A stretch of DNA of 64,000 bases from Halichondria panicea (lineage: Eukaryota > Porifera > Demospongiae > Suberitida > Halichondriidae): assembly GCF_963675165.1 (NCBI RefSeq), contig NC_087384.1:4023182-4087181 (forward strand), read 5' to 3'. The position numbers were made by a program, and so were the translations under genes. Below, piece by piece: positions 47,001 to 58,514 of this stretch. Under the pieces are notes generated by a model. That model did not search any database, was not told where the DNA came from, and saw only the letters and a list, made by a program, of their open reading frames with translations. Within the stretch, counting starts at the first letter, position 1. The number at the start of each line of letters is the position of its first letter.

Positions 47001-49151
47001 AAATAAAACTAACTATTAACTAGAGCACTGAGCTCGTACTTGAATACAAATAGTAGTATGAAGCATGGAGAAGCTGGCTAGGTAGCAAGTAATATGAGCA
47101 ATGAAATTCCATCGTTCCTAGTACAGGATAACTTCAGCTGTAAATACGTACCTCGAGAAAAGGACGCATGTAGAAGCTAGCTCGGCCAACGTGCAAGTTC
47201 ACCTTAGCTTTTGCTTGCTTTTATTACAACAACAAAGCTTTAACATCAAAATCTGCCATTAAAACTAATAACTTGTTGTGTGAAGGCTATCCATGCTGTA
47301 AACGCAGAGCTATGGTATCCATGTGAGCATGCAGGCTCATAAATTACAAACAGACAGACAAACAAACCAACGGACTACTATACCCGCTGGCCGCAGCACG
47401 GCCTCAGGTAATGAATTATGGTTGCTTGTTTGCCTAGCTCTGTCACTTGTTTCCTAGTTGCTAGCCTCGCTAGCTATTGTAGTCATCACTCGTCACAGTG
47501 ACATCTGGTTACTGTGTTGTTTAAAAATGTATGATAGGATTAAGCACAGTCATGGAGCTCTTCTATTGACCCCATTACCGCATACTCTAATAATCCACTG
47601 TATGCTACTGACTGTACATGTAGCTGAGTGTATTATAGTGGTTCATAAATTATTCAGTGTAGTATAATTACGGTATGGTTACATGTATGAGTGTATTTAT
47701 ACTCAGTGACACGTACCATACATTATAGAGCACAGATTATCTTTCTCTATAAATTATTATCTATGGTGACACTCAGTCAGAATTGATGGTACTCATAGTA
47801 CGACATAATTTTTGTATGCAGCTGTCGAGAAGGTCCTTTATACGTGAGGGCTGCAACACTCAAGCACAGAATAGCCTCGTTTGGATATGTTATTACGGAA
47901 GATACACTGCCTGGAAAGTGAGGATTTACATGTACATGTATTAATTGTGCGTGCATTCAAATCGCATATTTGTATGTGCAATCTATTCATACATGTAGTA
48001 CGTTATGTGAACGGATGTGTTTCTGGCTTATTCTAAGGTTCACATTGATAGCTATCGTTGAGAGAACTGTGTCATGATTGTGGCTATGCTACATATGCAA
48101 GGAAAATATTTCTGCTTTTTAGTGATAGCTAGATGCTATAACTCACTAGTGCTACTTGATCTATTAGTTTTAATGATGTTGATCAAGCCATTAGTACATT
48201 GTAAATCCATCAGAGTAATTCAATTTTTGTACAGGTTGCAGGTTGACAAGCTTAAATCCCTGGGCGTGCCTCCTGGTCCACTGTATGCTAAACTAAAGAG
48301 GGGAGAGTCAATCCAGTTTCCCCAAGGCACTATGGTAGGTAAAAAGACATCCTGAACACTATTTCGATTTGTCGATCAGCTAATATTTACTTCGTCAAAT
48401 CAATCCCTTCCACTGCACAGATCAGTCCAGCCGAAGTGGTTGGTCCTGGTCGACCAGGCAGGAAAGTGGTTTTACTAGGAGATACATGTGACAATGAGGA
48501 CATTGCTCCACTGTGTGAAGAAGCTGACGTTATAGTGCATGAGGCGACCAATGAGAATGCTCACGAGCAGCAGTGTAGGGAGAATGGACACTCTACTCCA
48601 GGTAAGAGAGAGCAATGAGTCAGAAGAACGTTTTAAGTGACTGATGTGCCGCTTCGTCTGATTAATCAGACACAAGCATGCATACATGTACATGTATATT
48701 CTGGATTAAACGCTTGGGCATTTAACATCTGCACAGATTTAAATGTCACTCCTAGCCATTTATCAAGAGTTTAAGCCTATAATAACTTTGTGTGGTTTCA
48801 AATGTAGTTGCTAACGGTGCATACATTTAGTGTGCACAGAGTTAACAATAATTATATGCCCATGCACACAGTTAGCTTACTTACCATTGTACTTTGCCAT
48901 TCACCCTTCTCCCAGCCATGGCTGCCGCATTCTGTCACCGTATGAAGGCTTCACAGTTGATTCTCACTCACTTTAGTCAGCGCTACCGTCGCCCCAATGA
49001 AGAGACAGGACATAATGGAGAGGAGGTCACTGTGGACAGGCTAGTACTAGACGCTCAGAACACCCTTAGTAGATTAGGAGACACTGCATCAGCAATTAAT
49101 GTCAGTGCTGCTGATGATTTCAAGGTCTACCAAATATCAGCCAAAAAGTAG
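44074..49151 (+). CDS. ELAC1: Zinc phosphodiesterase ELAC1 (short tRNase Z)
   Basis: Eight exons join in phase (44,074-44,161, 44,283-44,398, 45,426-45,623, 45,896-45,993, 47,822-47,917, 48,235-48,334, 48,421-48,601 and 48,916-49,151) to give 370 residues; human ELAC1 has 363. The enzyme is a metallo-beta-lactamase-fold endonuclease that trims tRNA 3' ends. The zinc motif THLHGDH (residues 62-68), [25 protein letters not shown], the LLGDTC metal Asp, the HEAT segment, NGHSTP and LTHFSQRY are all present. There is no mitochondrial leader at the start, fitting the short cytosolic form rather than ELAC2. Introns 2, 4 and 7 carry repeats, including family C' (44,870-45,130) and A (46,508-46,712). 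A GCCCCATAG ... ATGG context supports the start; no better upstream ATG is in frame. Confidence 0.95.
44870..45130 (+). repeat. Family C' repeat copy in ELAC1 intron 2
   Basis: It contains TTATGCCTCAGCACG, CTAACGGTTGCAATGCAACG, AGCCACGTTTTCTTGGATT and CTCGAGTTATGG blocks shared with 22,085-22,270 and 59,390-59,700. Confidence 0.65.
46508..46712. mobile_element. Family A MITE, TA target duplication
   Basis: The ends CCATATAGCGGGTAATTTTC and ACTTACCCGCTATATGG are inverse copies flanked by TA. It lies in ELAC1 intron 4. Confidence 0.82.
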
Positions 49152-49742
49152 TTTTATTGAGTATTAACTTTAAAGATCTGCTTAATTTGTGTAATTTGTT
49201 CATTTTTTAAAGCATCAACTAGGCCCTCTTGCTATCAGTCCCTCTGTCTGTCATCTGTCTTTTAATGCTCTGGCAGCTGTGTGTGATCAGCCAAAAAATA
49301 TTTAATATAAACGCAGTGTACTTATAGCCCTAGCTCATAGATAATTAGCTGTGTACAAAAGTTAAAGTTATTGCTTGCGATTTAATACAATGTAGAACCG
49401 TTGAGTTTGTAGTAGCGGTTAGTAACTAAATGCACAACATTTTTTAAGTAATTAGGTTCTCTTGACATGGGAATAATACCGGGAAATAATAGAGGTTCAT
49501 TTTCTGGCATTGGCGAGAAAACTAGGCAAACGAGAATATTTAGAGCTTAAAAACAAAAAATAGTTGTTTCATCAGCAAAAATGTTCACTACGTACCTACA
49601 GTATAACCGGCTCGTACAATACAACTATAGAAAATAAGTTATGTAACTACAATAGTGTTAACACTTGGTTCTTAATTTAATTAATTGTTTATGTACCTAA
49701 AGATATCATAACGTGACAAAAGAACTCTTTGTACCTCCAGTA

Positions 49743-49923
49743 CCGTATAGAGCGGGTTATTTTCATATGGTAGAAATAAATTTTCATATTTTTCGTATCA
49801 GTAGAGCATCTTGGAAAATCAGCTCAATTAACGTAACTATCCTGAGCTGTAAATGTTGACAATACGAAGTACACTGTATATTTCATATAAAATGTGCACC
49901 AACGAAAATTACTCGCTATACGA
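49743..49923. mobile_element. Family A MITE
   Basis: The ends CCGTATAGAGCGGGTTATTT and AATTACTCGCTATACGA are inverse copies flanked by TA. The inverse-oriented counterpart is at 53,076-53,255. Confidence 0.78.
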
Positions 49924-49962
49924 TATCTTCACAAAAATCAAAATCTATATACTGTATAATTA

Positions 49963-50155
49963 TGCCGTAGAGCGGGTTATTTTCGAGGCACTCAATCTTC
50001 AAGGTTTTCGAGGTTTGAAAATTTAGTGTCCCGAAAATTGGGCTACTTCCGGCCTCTTTACTGTAGGGGTGTGGTTATTTGAACCTCTATCCTCGACATG
50101 TTTCGTTTGGGCAATCCACGGAAATTTAGTGCCTTGAAAATAACCCTTGCTATAA
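49963..50155. mobile_element. Family A MITE, diverged
   Basis: It starts GCCGTAGAGCGGGTTATTTT and ends near AAATAACCCTTGCTATAAT. It sits 40 bases from the previous MITE. Confidence 0.65.
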
Positions 50156-50792
50156 TTATGAATCGATATATTAGTTTTTCTTTTCCAAATGATGCTGACC
50201 ATCAGGGGGCCTGAGAATGACGTTTTAGGGGGGCTCTGAATGGCTTGCAGTGGTCATAATTTATGAAACATTGTTTCCCGCGTGTTGCACAACCGTAACA
50301 GGGATGCTGCAAATTCAATGTAAAATGTCACGTGACGCTAATTCCGTTTCCAATCCCTTTCCTCTTTAATTTAATCTATGGTCAGAGTGACTTAGTCGCA
50401 GTACACCTAGAATGCGTCTAATTCATAATCAATAATAGCAGCATAAAATGGGATGAAAATAAACAAATATACGTAGATGAATTACTGGAGAAAAATAAGG
50501 TTTGAACAATCTGATCAAAATTTATTTGCCCAAGGCCTGCAAAAGCCTCCCATACACACTGGGAACCTCTAAGCCGCTGCATGTTAACAGAAAACAAAAT
50601 TACAAGAAGCCTATCTCAAAACATGCCCATGCATAAACATAATTATTATAACAGCAAAAGTTTTATTATGCATGTAGATCTAGTAATTAAATGCAACATG
50701 AAAATAAAGTAAGCTGTTTAGTGTGTGTTTTATATCATACATAAAATTAATAAGCTCTTCATTTGAAAAATTCGGAAGTTTTGGCTCGACAA

Positions 50793-51822
50793 TCAGAAAT
50801 CAATTTTTAAACCTTTTCGTCTGAAAAGGAAAGCAACACAAATTGCTACTCCTTGAAAGCTGCTTAGTAAAATAATAGTCCTTGGAAACCAAGGGCTTGT
50901 GAAGACGTATTTGGAAACGGTAAATATCCATGTTACTCCACTTGCACAGAAGATAGTAATAAAGAAACGTGTGTATAGTACAGTTGTTTGCTTGTTTGTG
51001 TGTTTTCTGTTGCTACAAAAAGCTTGTGATCTGATCACTAGAGCAGCAATAATAGTAAACATAATCAGGTTGAAGAATACAGAAATTGATAATGGTACGA
51101 CCAAAAAAATAACCTCTGAGATGGGATTGATCTATCCAACACGTGTAAGGATTACGCCCATATCCAACCCAATCGCTTGTATTGTCCACAATTAGAGTTG
51201 CTGTTACAATCAACAATGGCACTCCCCAGCCAAACACTAGCAGTATAGGAACCCATCCGTATGTACAGTTCAGAGACTCTTTCTTCAGTTTACTAGCATT
51301 ATATAATGAATAAAAGGTATCTAACATTGTGGCTGACATGAGCATGAATTGTGACAACACAGGGAAAAATGTAGCAACACTGATACACTGTAGCATCCCT
51401 CTTTTGTGTACTCCGTAGATCCCAATATTACCACTGTTAGATCGAATGCACAATTGGCCAAGCACACGTTGATTATTAGCACATGAAAAGATTTACGGAT
51501 GGATCGAAACAGACATAATGATATTATCACAAAACAATCACCGACAATTGACAAACTGCACACCACCTTTAGCCAAATTTTAAAGACCTCCATATCAGGC
51601 AGACAACTTTGGGGCTCCCCCATCTCATTATAGCACACCACCTGCACAGTATCATAACTGTCGGAGGTCTATCTTTCTGAATCACTCAAGTTCTGTACTG
51701 GCATTAGCGACAATCCATCCGGACAACTCATTCCAGTGCATAGTTGTCCATTGCATAAAGACCTGCTTACGATGATGTGTAGAAAAACTATCTGCAGAAT
51801 ACTATAATAGATCTAAAGCCAT
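50793..51822 (-). pseudogene. Decayed copy of class-B-like 7TM receptor
   Basis: It aligns over its full length with the intact receptor at 53,837-54,913. The start context is shared (ATGGCTTTAGATCTA), but codon 7 is a TAG stop here. At least two frame changes are seen: near 51,370-51,440, before the VLSQFMLMS block, and near 51,110, where HPISEVIFLVVP in the intact copy is read in a different frame. The C-terminus is also shorter (FRRKGLKIDF). Transmembrane blocks and the GYGRNPYTCWID loop remain recognisable. It looks like a recent duplicate that lost function, unless the breaks are assembly errors. Confidence 0.8.
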
Positions 51823-52319
51823 GTTTTTGTTGTGCGGCTATATATACTATAATACTATTCACTGGCTGATGTGTATCATGCACAACTCAGTTCAGCATTC
51901 CGGACATGTGTCCTGTCAGGCATGTAATACCATTTCGGTTTTCCCACAACGATAGATCTACTTGTATAATATATGAAGTTAAAGTTTGCATAGTCTTTGT
52001 GTAGGAGGTTAAGTGATTAGAACTAATCAAATCATCATTAATTTTCCTCCTTAATTCCAAAGAGGTTAAGTGATTAAATCATCATTTGAGCAAATAGTGT
52101 AGAAGTGCTTGTACTATGTTGTTGATATTAGTCGGTACCTAGTAATTAGTGTCAGAACAAACTAGTCTTACGTTTACTAACAACCGTGGTTTATATAGGC
52201 AGTGACATTGCAGTAATGATAACTAAATGTATAATTATACCCATTATAATTATGTGGTATCGACTAGACACGTACTGGAAACAACGCCTTTTCTCTCTAT
52301 GGTTAAACAGGCGTGGTTT

Positions 52320-52740
52320 CCAGCTAGTCTAGTTGATCGACCATGATTGTTGTTAAAAACGATCGATGCCAAAAGTTCAAGTCTAAAATTAATGGCTGCC
52401 ATTAGCAGAGCCTTGCAGCTCTCTTCTCACTCTTGCAGCTAGCGTTCTAGTGCAGAGCTAACTACTAAGTAGAGTAGCAACACTCGGTAAACAAGTTTGG
52501 CTACGTGCTCTTCTGAAAAGGCTGCAATGGCATTCCAAGTAAGCAAAACTCGAGAACGAAGCATTATTTTGCAAATCCACGAATTGAAATCCAAGTAAAC
52601 ATGACTAGAAGCCTATAGAAACTCTTACTTGCACTTGATTCATCCTTGAGCAGCTGTAGCAGTCTACACACAGACACAGACACAGACACACAAACACACT
52701 ACCTCGCTTGGTAGCGTGCGCACCGATGCATAATAAGATT
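52320..52740 (-). repeat. Family C repeat copy
   Basis: It is the reverse complement of the unit at 26,250-26,755, from TCGACCATGATTGTTGTTAA to the CACCGATGCATAATAAG end. The internal microsatellite is reduced to a few CACAGA units. Confidence 0.75.
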
Positions 52741-53075
52741 TCTGTGTTATGACAGTGAATTTATATAAACTACAATAACTACAATTACATCTACCTTTGA
52801 TTAATAATTTATTGATGGTAATTGCTGAATTATTTCAATTTTATGTACTGTGACTATAAGTCAACCTGACCATGCATGCATAGATTATATAAAGAGGAAA
52901 GGGACTGGTAACAGAAGTAGCATCACGTGACATTTTACATTGAATTTGCAGTATGCAGGAAACATATGAATTATGACCACTGCAAGCCATTCAGAGCCCC
53001 CCTAAAACATAATTTTCTCATGCCCCCTGATGGTGAGCATCATTTGGAAAAGAAAAACTAATAATTGCGTAGATA

Positions 53076-53255
53076 TCGTATGGCGGGTAATTTTCGTTGG
53101 TGCAAATTGAAGTACGTACCCTCGTATTTTCAAAATTTTACACCTCAAGATAATTACGTTGAACTGAAAATGTTCGCAGTTTTATTGTTCGTAATGCTCT
53201 ACTTGATACAAAAAATACTAATATTTCCACCATACGAAAATAACCCGCTATACGG
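53076..53255. mobile_element. Family A MITE
   Basis: It starts TCGTATGGCGGGTAATTTTC and ends AATAACCCGCTATACGG, followed by TA. It is the inverse counterpart of 49,743-49,923. Confidence 0.75.
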
Positions 53256-53836
53256 TAGCTAGAGATACAAATGGTTTTTGTGTCACAATATGAGATCTTT
53301 ATATGTACCTAGAATGCAAAGCTAAAATTGTGCAACTCATCGGTGTAATATGCAGATGGGATCCTAGATTTTACTAACACTAGATACATGATCGATACAT
53401 AGCCTCAATTGAACCCCGGCGTAACGCGGATATAATTTGAGGTCATGCCGTTTCCAATCTTTATAATCTATGATCTGACTCACATTCATACTGTGTAAAA
53501 GATTTATTTATTTCAGAATCAATAATAGCAGTATAAATGGGATGAAATAAATAAATACGTAGATGAATTACTGGAGAAAAATAAGAATAAGTTTGAAAAC
53601 GATCGATCAAAATTTGAAGGCTTGCAAACTCCCATACACATGGGCACCTTTAGACCACTGTTAATTAACAGAAAACAAATTACAGAAGAAGCCTATCTAT
53701 CTATATACAAAACATCCCATAATATACGTTAAACATTATAGCAATAGTATAATTATACGAGTTGAATATAATAGTAATGCATCATAAAAATATAGTAAGC
53801 TGTACAGTGTGTGTTTTGTATTGTATAGATCGCTCT

Positions 53837-54913
53837 TCATTTGGAAAATTTGGAATTTTGGGCTCGACAATCAGAGATTAATTTTTTAAACTTTTGAAAT
53901 ACTTTCCGTCTGAAAAGAAAAGCAACACAAATTGCTACTCCTTGAAAGCTGCTCAATAAAATAGCAGTCCTTGGAAACCAAGGGTTTGTGAAGACGTAAT
54001 TGGAAATGACAAATATCCATGTTATTCCACTGGCACAGAAGATAGTAATAAAGAAACGTGTGTATAGTACATTTGTTTGCTTGTTTGTGTTTTTTCTGTT
54101 GCGCCAAAAAGATCTGATCACTAGAGTAACAATAATCGTAAACATAATCATGTTGAAAAATACAGAAATTGATAATGGTACCACGAGAAAAATAACCTCT
54201 GAGATGGGATGATCTATCCAGCAAGTATAACGATTACGCCCATATCCTACCCATTCGCTTGTATTGTCAATAATTAGAGCTGTTACTACGATCAACAATG
54301 GCACTCCCCAGGCAAACACTAGTAGTATAAGAATCCATCCATATTGACAGTTCCCAGGCTGTTTCTTCAGTTTACTAGCATTATATAAAGAACAAACGGT
54401 ATCCAACATTGTGACTGACATGAGCATAAATTGTGACAACAGGGAATAATGTAGCAACACTGATACACTGTAGCATACCTCTTTCGTGTACTCTGTAGAT
54501 CCCAATATTACCACTGTTAGATTGAATCCACAATTGGCCAGGCACACGTTAAATATTAGTAAATGAAAAGATTTATGGATGGTTCGAAACAGACATAATG
54601 ATATTATCACAAAACAATCACCGACAATTGACAAACTGCACACCACCTTTAGTAAAATTTTAAAGATCTCCATATCATCAACATAGTCAGGCAGACAACC
54701 TTGGGGCTCCCCCATCTCATTATAGCACACCATTTGCACCGTCTCATTACTGTCGGAGGTCCATCTTTCTGGATCACTCAAGTTCTGTACTGGCATTAGC
54801 GACAATCCATCCGGACAACTCATTCCAGTGCATAGTTGTCCATTGCATAAAGACCTGCTTACGATGATTTGTAGAAAAACTATCTGCAGAACACTGTATA
54901 GATCTAAAGCCAT
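53837..54913 (-). CDS. Class-B-like (secretin/adhesion-type) 7TM receptor
   Basis: 358 residues in one exon. A signal peptide (VLQIVFLQIIVSRSLC) is followed by a short Cys-rich ectodomain (about residues 23-78, with Cys in NGQLCTGMSCPDG and VCYNEMGEPQGCLPD). Seven hydrophobic segments span about 85-335. The GWILILLVFAWGVPLLIV helix and the VGYGRNRYTCWID extracellular loop with its Cys-Trp pair are typical of family-B and adhesion GPCRs; ARFF-like ITIFCASGITWIF fits TM6. There is no GAIN domain or proteolysis site, and the N-terminus is far shorter than in adhesion receptors. The ligand is unknown. The tail is short and basic (RRKVFQKFKKL). A decayed duplicate lies 2-3 kb away. Confidence 0.85.
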   Translation of the reverse strand: MALDLYSVLQIVFLQIIVSRSLCNGQLCTGMSCPDGLSLMPVQNLSDPERWTSDSNETVQMVCYNEMGEPQGCLPDYVDDMEIFKILLKVVCSLSIVGDCFVIISLCLFRTIHKSFHLLIFNVCLANCGFNLTVVILGSTEYTKEVCYSVSVLLHYSLLSQFMLMSVTMLDTVCSLYNASKLKKQPGNCQYGWILILLVFAWGVPLLIVVTALIIDNTSEWVGYGRNRYTCWIDHPISEVIFLVVPLSISVFFNMIMFTIIVTLVIRSFWRNRKNTNKQTNVLYTRFFITIFCASGITWIFVISNYVFTNPWFPRTAILLSSFQGVAICVAFLFRRKVFQKFKKLISDCRAQNSKFSK

Positions 54914-57024
54914 GTTTTTGTTGTGCGGCTATATACTATTCACTGGCTGATGTATGTGTATATACCATGCACAACTATGATATCAGTTCAGCATTCCGGA
55001 CATGTGTCCTACCAGGCATGTGATACCATTTCAGTTTTCCCACGGTGATACTTGTATTACTTGTTATGAACTTGAACTTAGTCTTTGTGTAGGAGGTTAA
55101 GTGATTAGAACTAATCAAATCATCATTTCATCCTTAATTCCAAAGAGCAAATAGTGTAGAAGTGCTAGCTTGACTCTAGCTTAATTACTATGTTGTTGAT
55201 AATTAGTCTGCCTAGTAATTAGTGTCAGAACCACTAGTCTTAGTTTACTAACAACTGTGGTCAATAGTTTATAGGCAGTGACATTGCAGTAATGATAACC
55301 AAATGTATACACCCATTATAATTATGTGGTATCGACTAGACATGTATACTGGAAACAACCCCTTCCCCCCCCCCCCTGCAAGTTAAACAGACGTGGTTTC
55401 CAGCTAGTCTAGGGTTCCTCAACCAGATACTCATAGTTACCATCCAAGCTATATAATTGTGATATCTACGTACGTTATCACACAACTGGAGGGCACATGG
55501 TAGAGTTGATAAAAAATAATAATAAAAAAAAGTAATGGTAGTTACCGTCTCATGTTTTTACTTGACACTCTCAATATAATTTTCCTTATATTATTACAGT
55601 ACATGACACACGATCGAGTAAAATAGGTCAGCTTTTGTAACTTTTCATCATGTCTTTATAATTATGTCTACTCATAAACTCCTAGCTGCATGGTAAAATT
55701 ATGGGAATATAATTATGATGAGAATAATTATGAGGCCACAATAATTATGTAGATCAGGAGCAGGTTGTTACAGAATTGCCTTCGAGATTGCCTACGTTAC
55801 AAGTTTCAACTATAAGTGTTTTCAACCACTGTCTCATTAGAAGGTAAAGCAGTCCATGTCTAGTTTGCTCAAACAGCTCATATTTGTGTCTACACACAGA
55901 CACACAAACCATTCACTTCTAGCTACCCCTGCTGCGCGTGTAGCAGGTATATTATTTTGAGGTTATGTGATTAAGTATGTATCGCGAACATTTATACCCA
56001 TGAATAAACCATATCGCATGCGTGCATGCTGCAAAAAGCTTAAGGATGTTATTATACCGTCGAAATAACCTGCTATACAGTATATATAGCTAATAAAATT
56101 ACCAAAATCGATGCCTATTATTAGAATTAACGTATAGCGGGTAGTTTTTGGGGGACAAAATATTTGTGGTTCAGCAATATTGAGACATTTCGTGGGTAAT
56201 ATTTTCGTAGTTGTGGTTGAAGCTTGCACTGCAGGTAAAGGTAAACAAGGTCGCTTCATTCATGGGTAAAATATTCGTGGTCAGACCTTCAACCACGAAA
56301 ACCACGAATAATTTGCCCCACAAAAATTACCCTCTATTCGGTACGTACTACATGTATTTATGATCCTAATTTAAATCGGGGCCTATATTTTCAATATCGG
56401 CTTGTGTATAAGTGTTAGTTTGACCATACCTGCCCCCATGCACCAATGTCATGCTGCATGCAGCTATAGCGCTACGGGAGCCCTACACTAAAAATTAATT
56501 GGCAGCATAGTTTGATTATTAGGTACAATTTATGTCATGTATAATTATACATACCACTTAGCTTCGGGACTGTTTTAAGAATTGGGATGGATGTTGTTTG
56601 TGCTAAATAGTCTACCATGCTCATGGTCAGCTAATTACCATGTATTCACCTATCAACAATGAATATACTATACTAATTAATTAACCCACACACAATTAGT
56701 GAAGGTGTTGCCCGAACATTCTAGAACGGTATATACACAAGATTAATTAGAGCCAGAACACATGCACAAGTTAGTAATAATTATGCTGCCAGAATAATTA
56801 TTCTTGGATTGAATCTTTGTCCTATATATATAGAGAATATGCTGCATGTGTGTTTTGTAAATCATGCTGGTTATAATTTATATGAAGATAATAATATCAC
56901 TACTAAACCTAAACTTAATATTGTCTACACCTTGACCACAATTACATATAAACATTGTAATTGCTGATTTAATTTAAGTCAATAGTAATGTACAATAAAA
57001 CAGATAAATTGAAATCATGTTCAT
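54914..57024. other. Spacer between the GPCR and GOSR1
   Basis: Its left part (to about 55,415) belongs to the duplicated GPCR flank. It holds a family F fragment (55,825-55,945), family A elements at about 55,947-56,083 (degenerate) and 56,132-56,341, and a poly-C tract near 55,366-55,376. No exon seen. Confidence 0.6.
56132..56341. mobile_element. Family A MITE
   Basis: It starts ACGTATAGCGGGTAGTTTTT and ends AAAAATTACCCTCTATTCGG. Internal arms around GGGTAATATTTTCGT-like blocks are inverse copies. Confidence 0.72.
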
Positions 57025-58448
57025 CTATCTCAACACAAAAATCAGCAGAATAACGATGCAGACAGCCACTACTCCACCGAGTATGAAAGAGTCCCTTCTC
57101 TTCCGAATATTGATCTTTTGAACTACACTGTTGATTAGCGGGAACCGACCTGAACTTGTGTTAAGGAAATGAGTAATGATGATGTATACTTTGATAGTGA
57201 AACGTTATGCTGATACATGTGGATCGAGATACGACAAGTGTAATCAGTCGTGAAGTTTTGCTGATATTAAATTTTCATAACTATAATGTAGACTATACAG
57301 ACTTTGTTGTGAGTTTCTAGAGAACAAAACGCTAAAGAATAGTGTTTTATGAAATTAATGTTAAATTAAATTAGGTGCATGCATGTTTGTCGTACCTCCA
57401 CTGCTTCATAATTATGTTGTGTGACTATTGATTACTAGAATGAGTCCTGGTGACGATCATCACAAGACATCAGGCTATGAAACCACCACAGCACAGTGTT
57501 ATTGTATATATCAAGCTGGTGGTGATTACTTTCAGGCCCAAGTAGTTCATTTCCCCCAGAAAATGCATGTGTTGGGTGCCTTTTCAGAATCAGGCCTGTT
57601 TTTTCGGAGCTAAGTTAGATTGGCTTATAGGTAACGGTTAAGTGTGTGTGCATGTCTGGTATGACAAGGATACTGGTTATGGAGGAAACTTTGTTGGTGA
57701 CTCCTGCGAATACGTTTCTTTGATGAGAGAGATTTTCTTTTGTAGACATGGCAATACTGATGGCCTCATCCGCAAGTCTCTCAGACCTAGAGTAAGTATA
57801 CTGTTATTACATTAACTACTAGCACACTGTGCTTTGTATACACCAGTACTACTGATACAACAAAGAACTAAGGGTGCTGGTGCCTCAGTGGAAGCTTTAC
57901 GAAATGAAAGTACTCCACTAGGAGAGAATGGTGCAAAAAAGTGGGAAATGATTTGAGGATATAATTGTAGCCAAAAGTCCATAATTATCGTATAATAGCG
58001 AGTAATTTCCGACAATCAAAACATTTGTGATTGAGCAACATTAGTCAGCTTATGGGATATATTTTCGTGGCTGCGTGCACTGCAGGTAAAAGTCGTCAAA
58101 TTGCTTCATTCGTGGGTAAATTATTCGTGCTCAGGGATTTGGTAATAGCTGCTGCTCTCATGTCATAATTTAGCCTCGTTCTCAGCCTGACTTTTCTCTA
58201 TTGTATGTAGTTGGACCGAGAATGAGAATACATGTAGTTATAAGGCAGCTTTACAACTCATGCTGCTACACACGAGTCTAATAATGACCTGAAAGTAAGC
58301 ACACTACATGTACATGTAGCCACAACTCGGGCTTTATTTTGCAAATCCACAACAAGAAAATGTGGCTAGAAGCTATCACCTACACTTGCTGCAGAGCAGT
58401 TACAACAATAATACACCTTTACTACACCTTTACTACACCTTTACTACA

Positions 58449-58514
<66 letters not shown>

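Larger units (their letters stand above)
49152..50792. other. Spacer with MITEs, left flank of GPCR duplication
   Basis: Apart from two family A elements (49,743-49,923 and 49,963-50,155), the part from about 50,160 to 50,395 is inversely repeated at 52,880-53,070. No coding exon seen. Confidence 0.6.
50395..55415. repeat. Direct segmental duplication of the GPCR locus
   Basis: Copy 1 spans about 50,395-52,330 and copy 2 about 53,455-55,415. Homology covers the receptor and both flanks, for example the AATCAATAATAGCAG block left of each and the TGTGGTATCGACTAGACA block right of each. The segment between the copies holds a family C repeat and inverted left-flank sequence. Confidence 0.8.
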
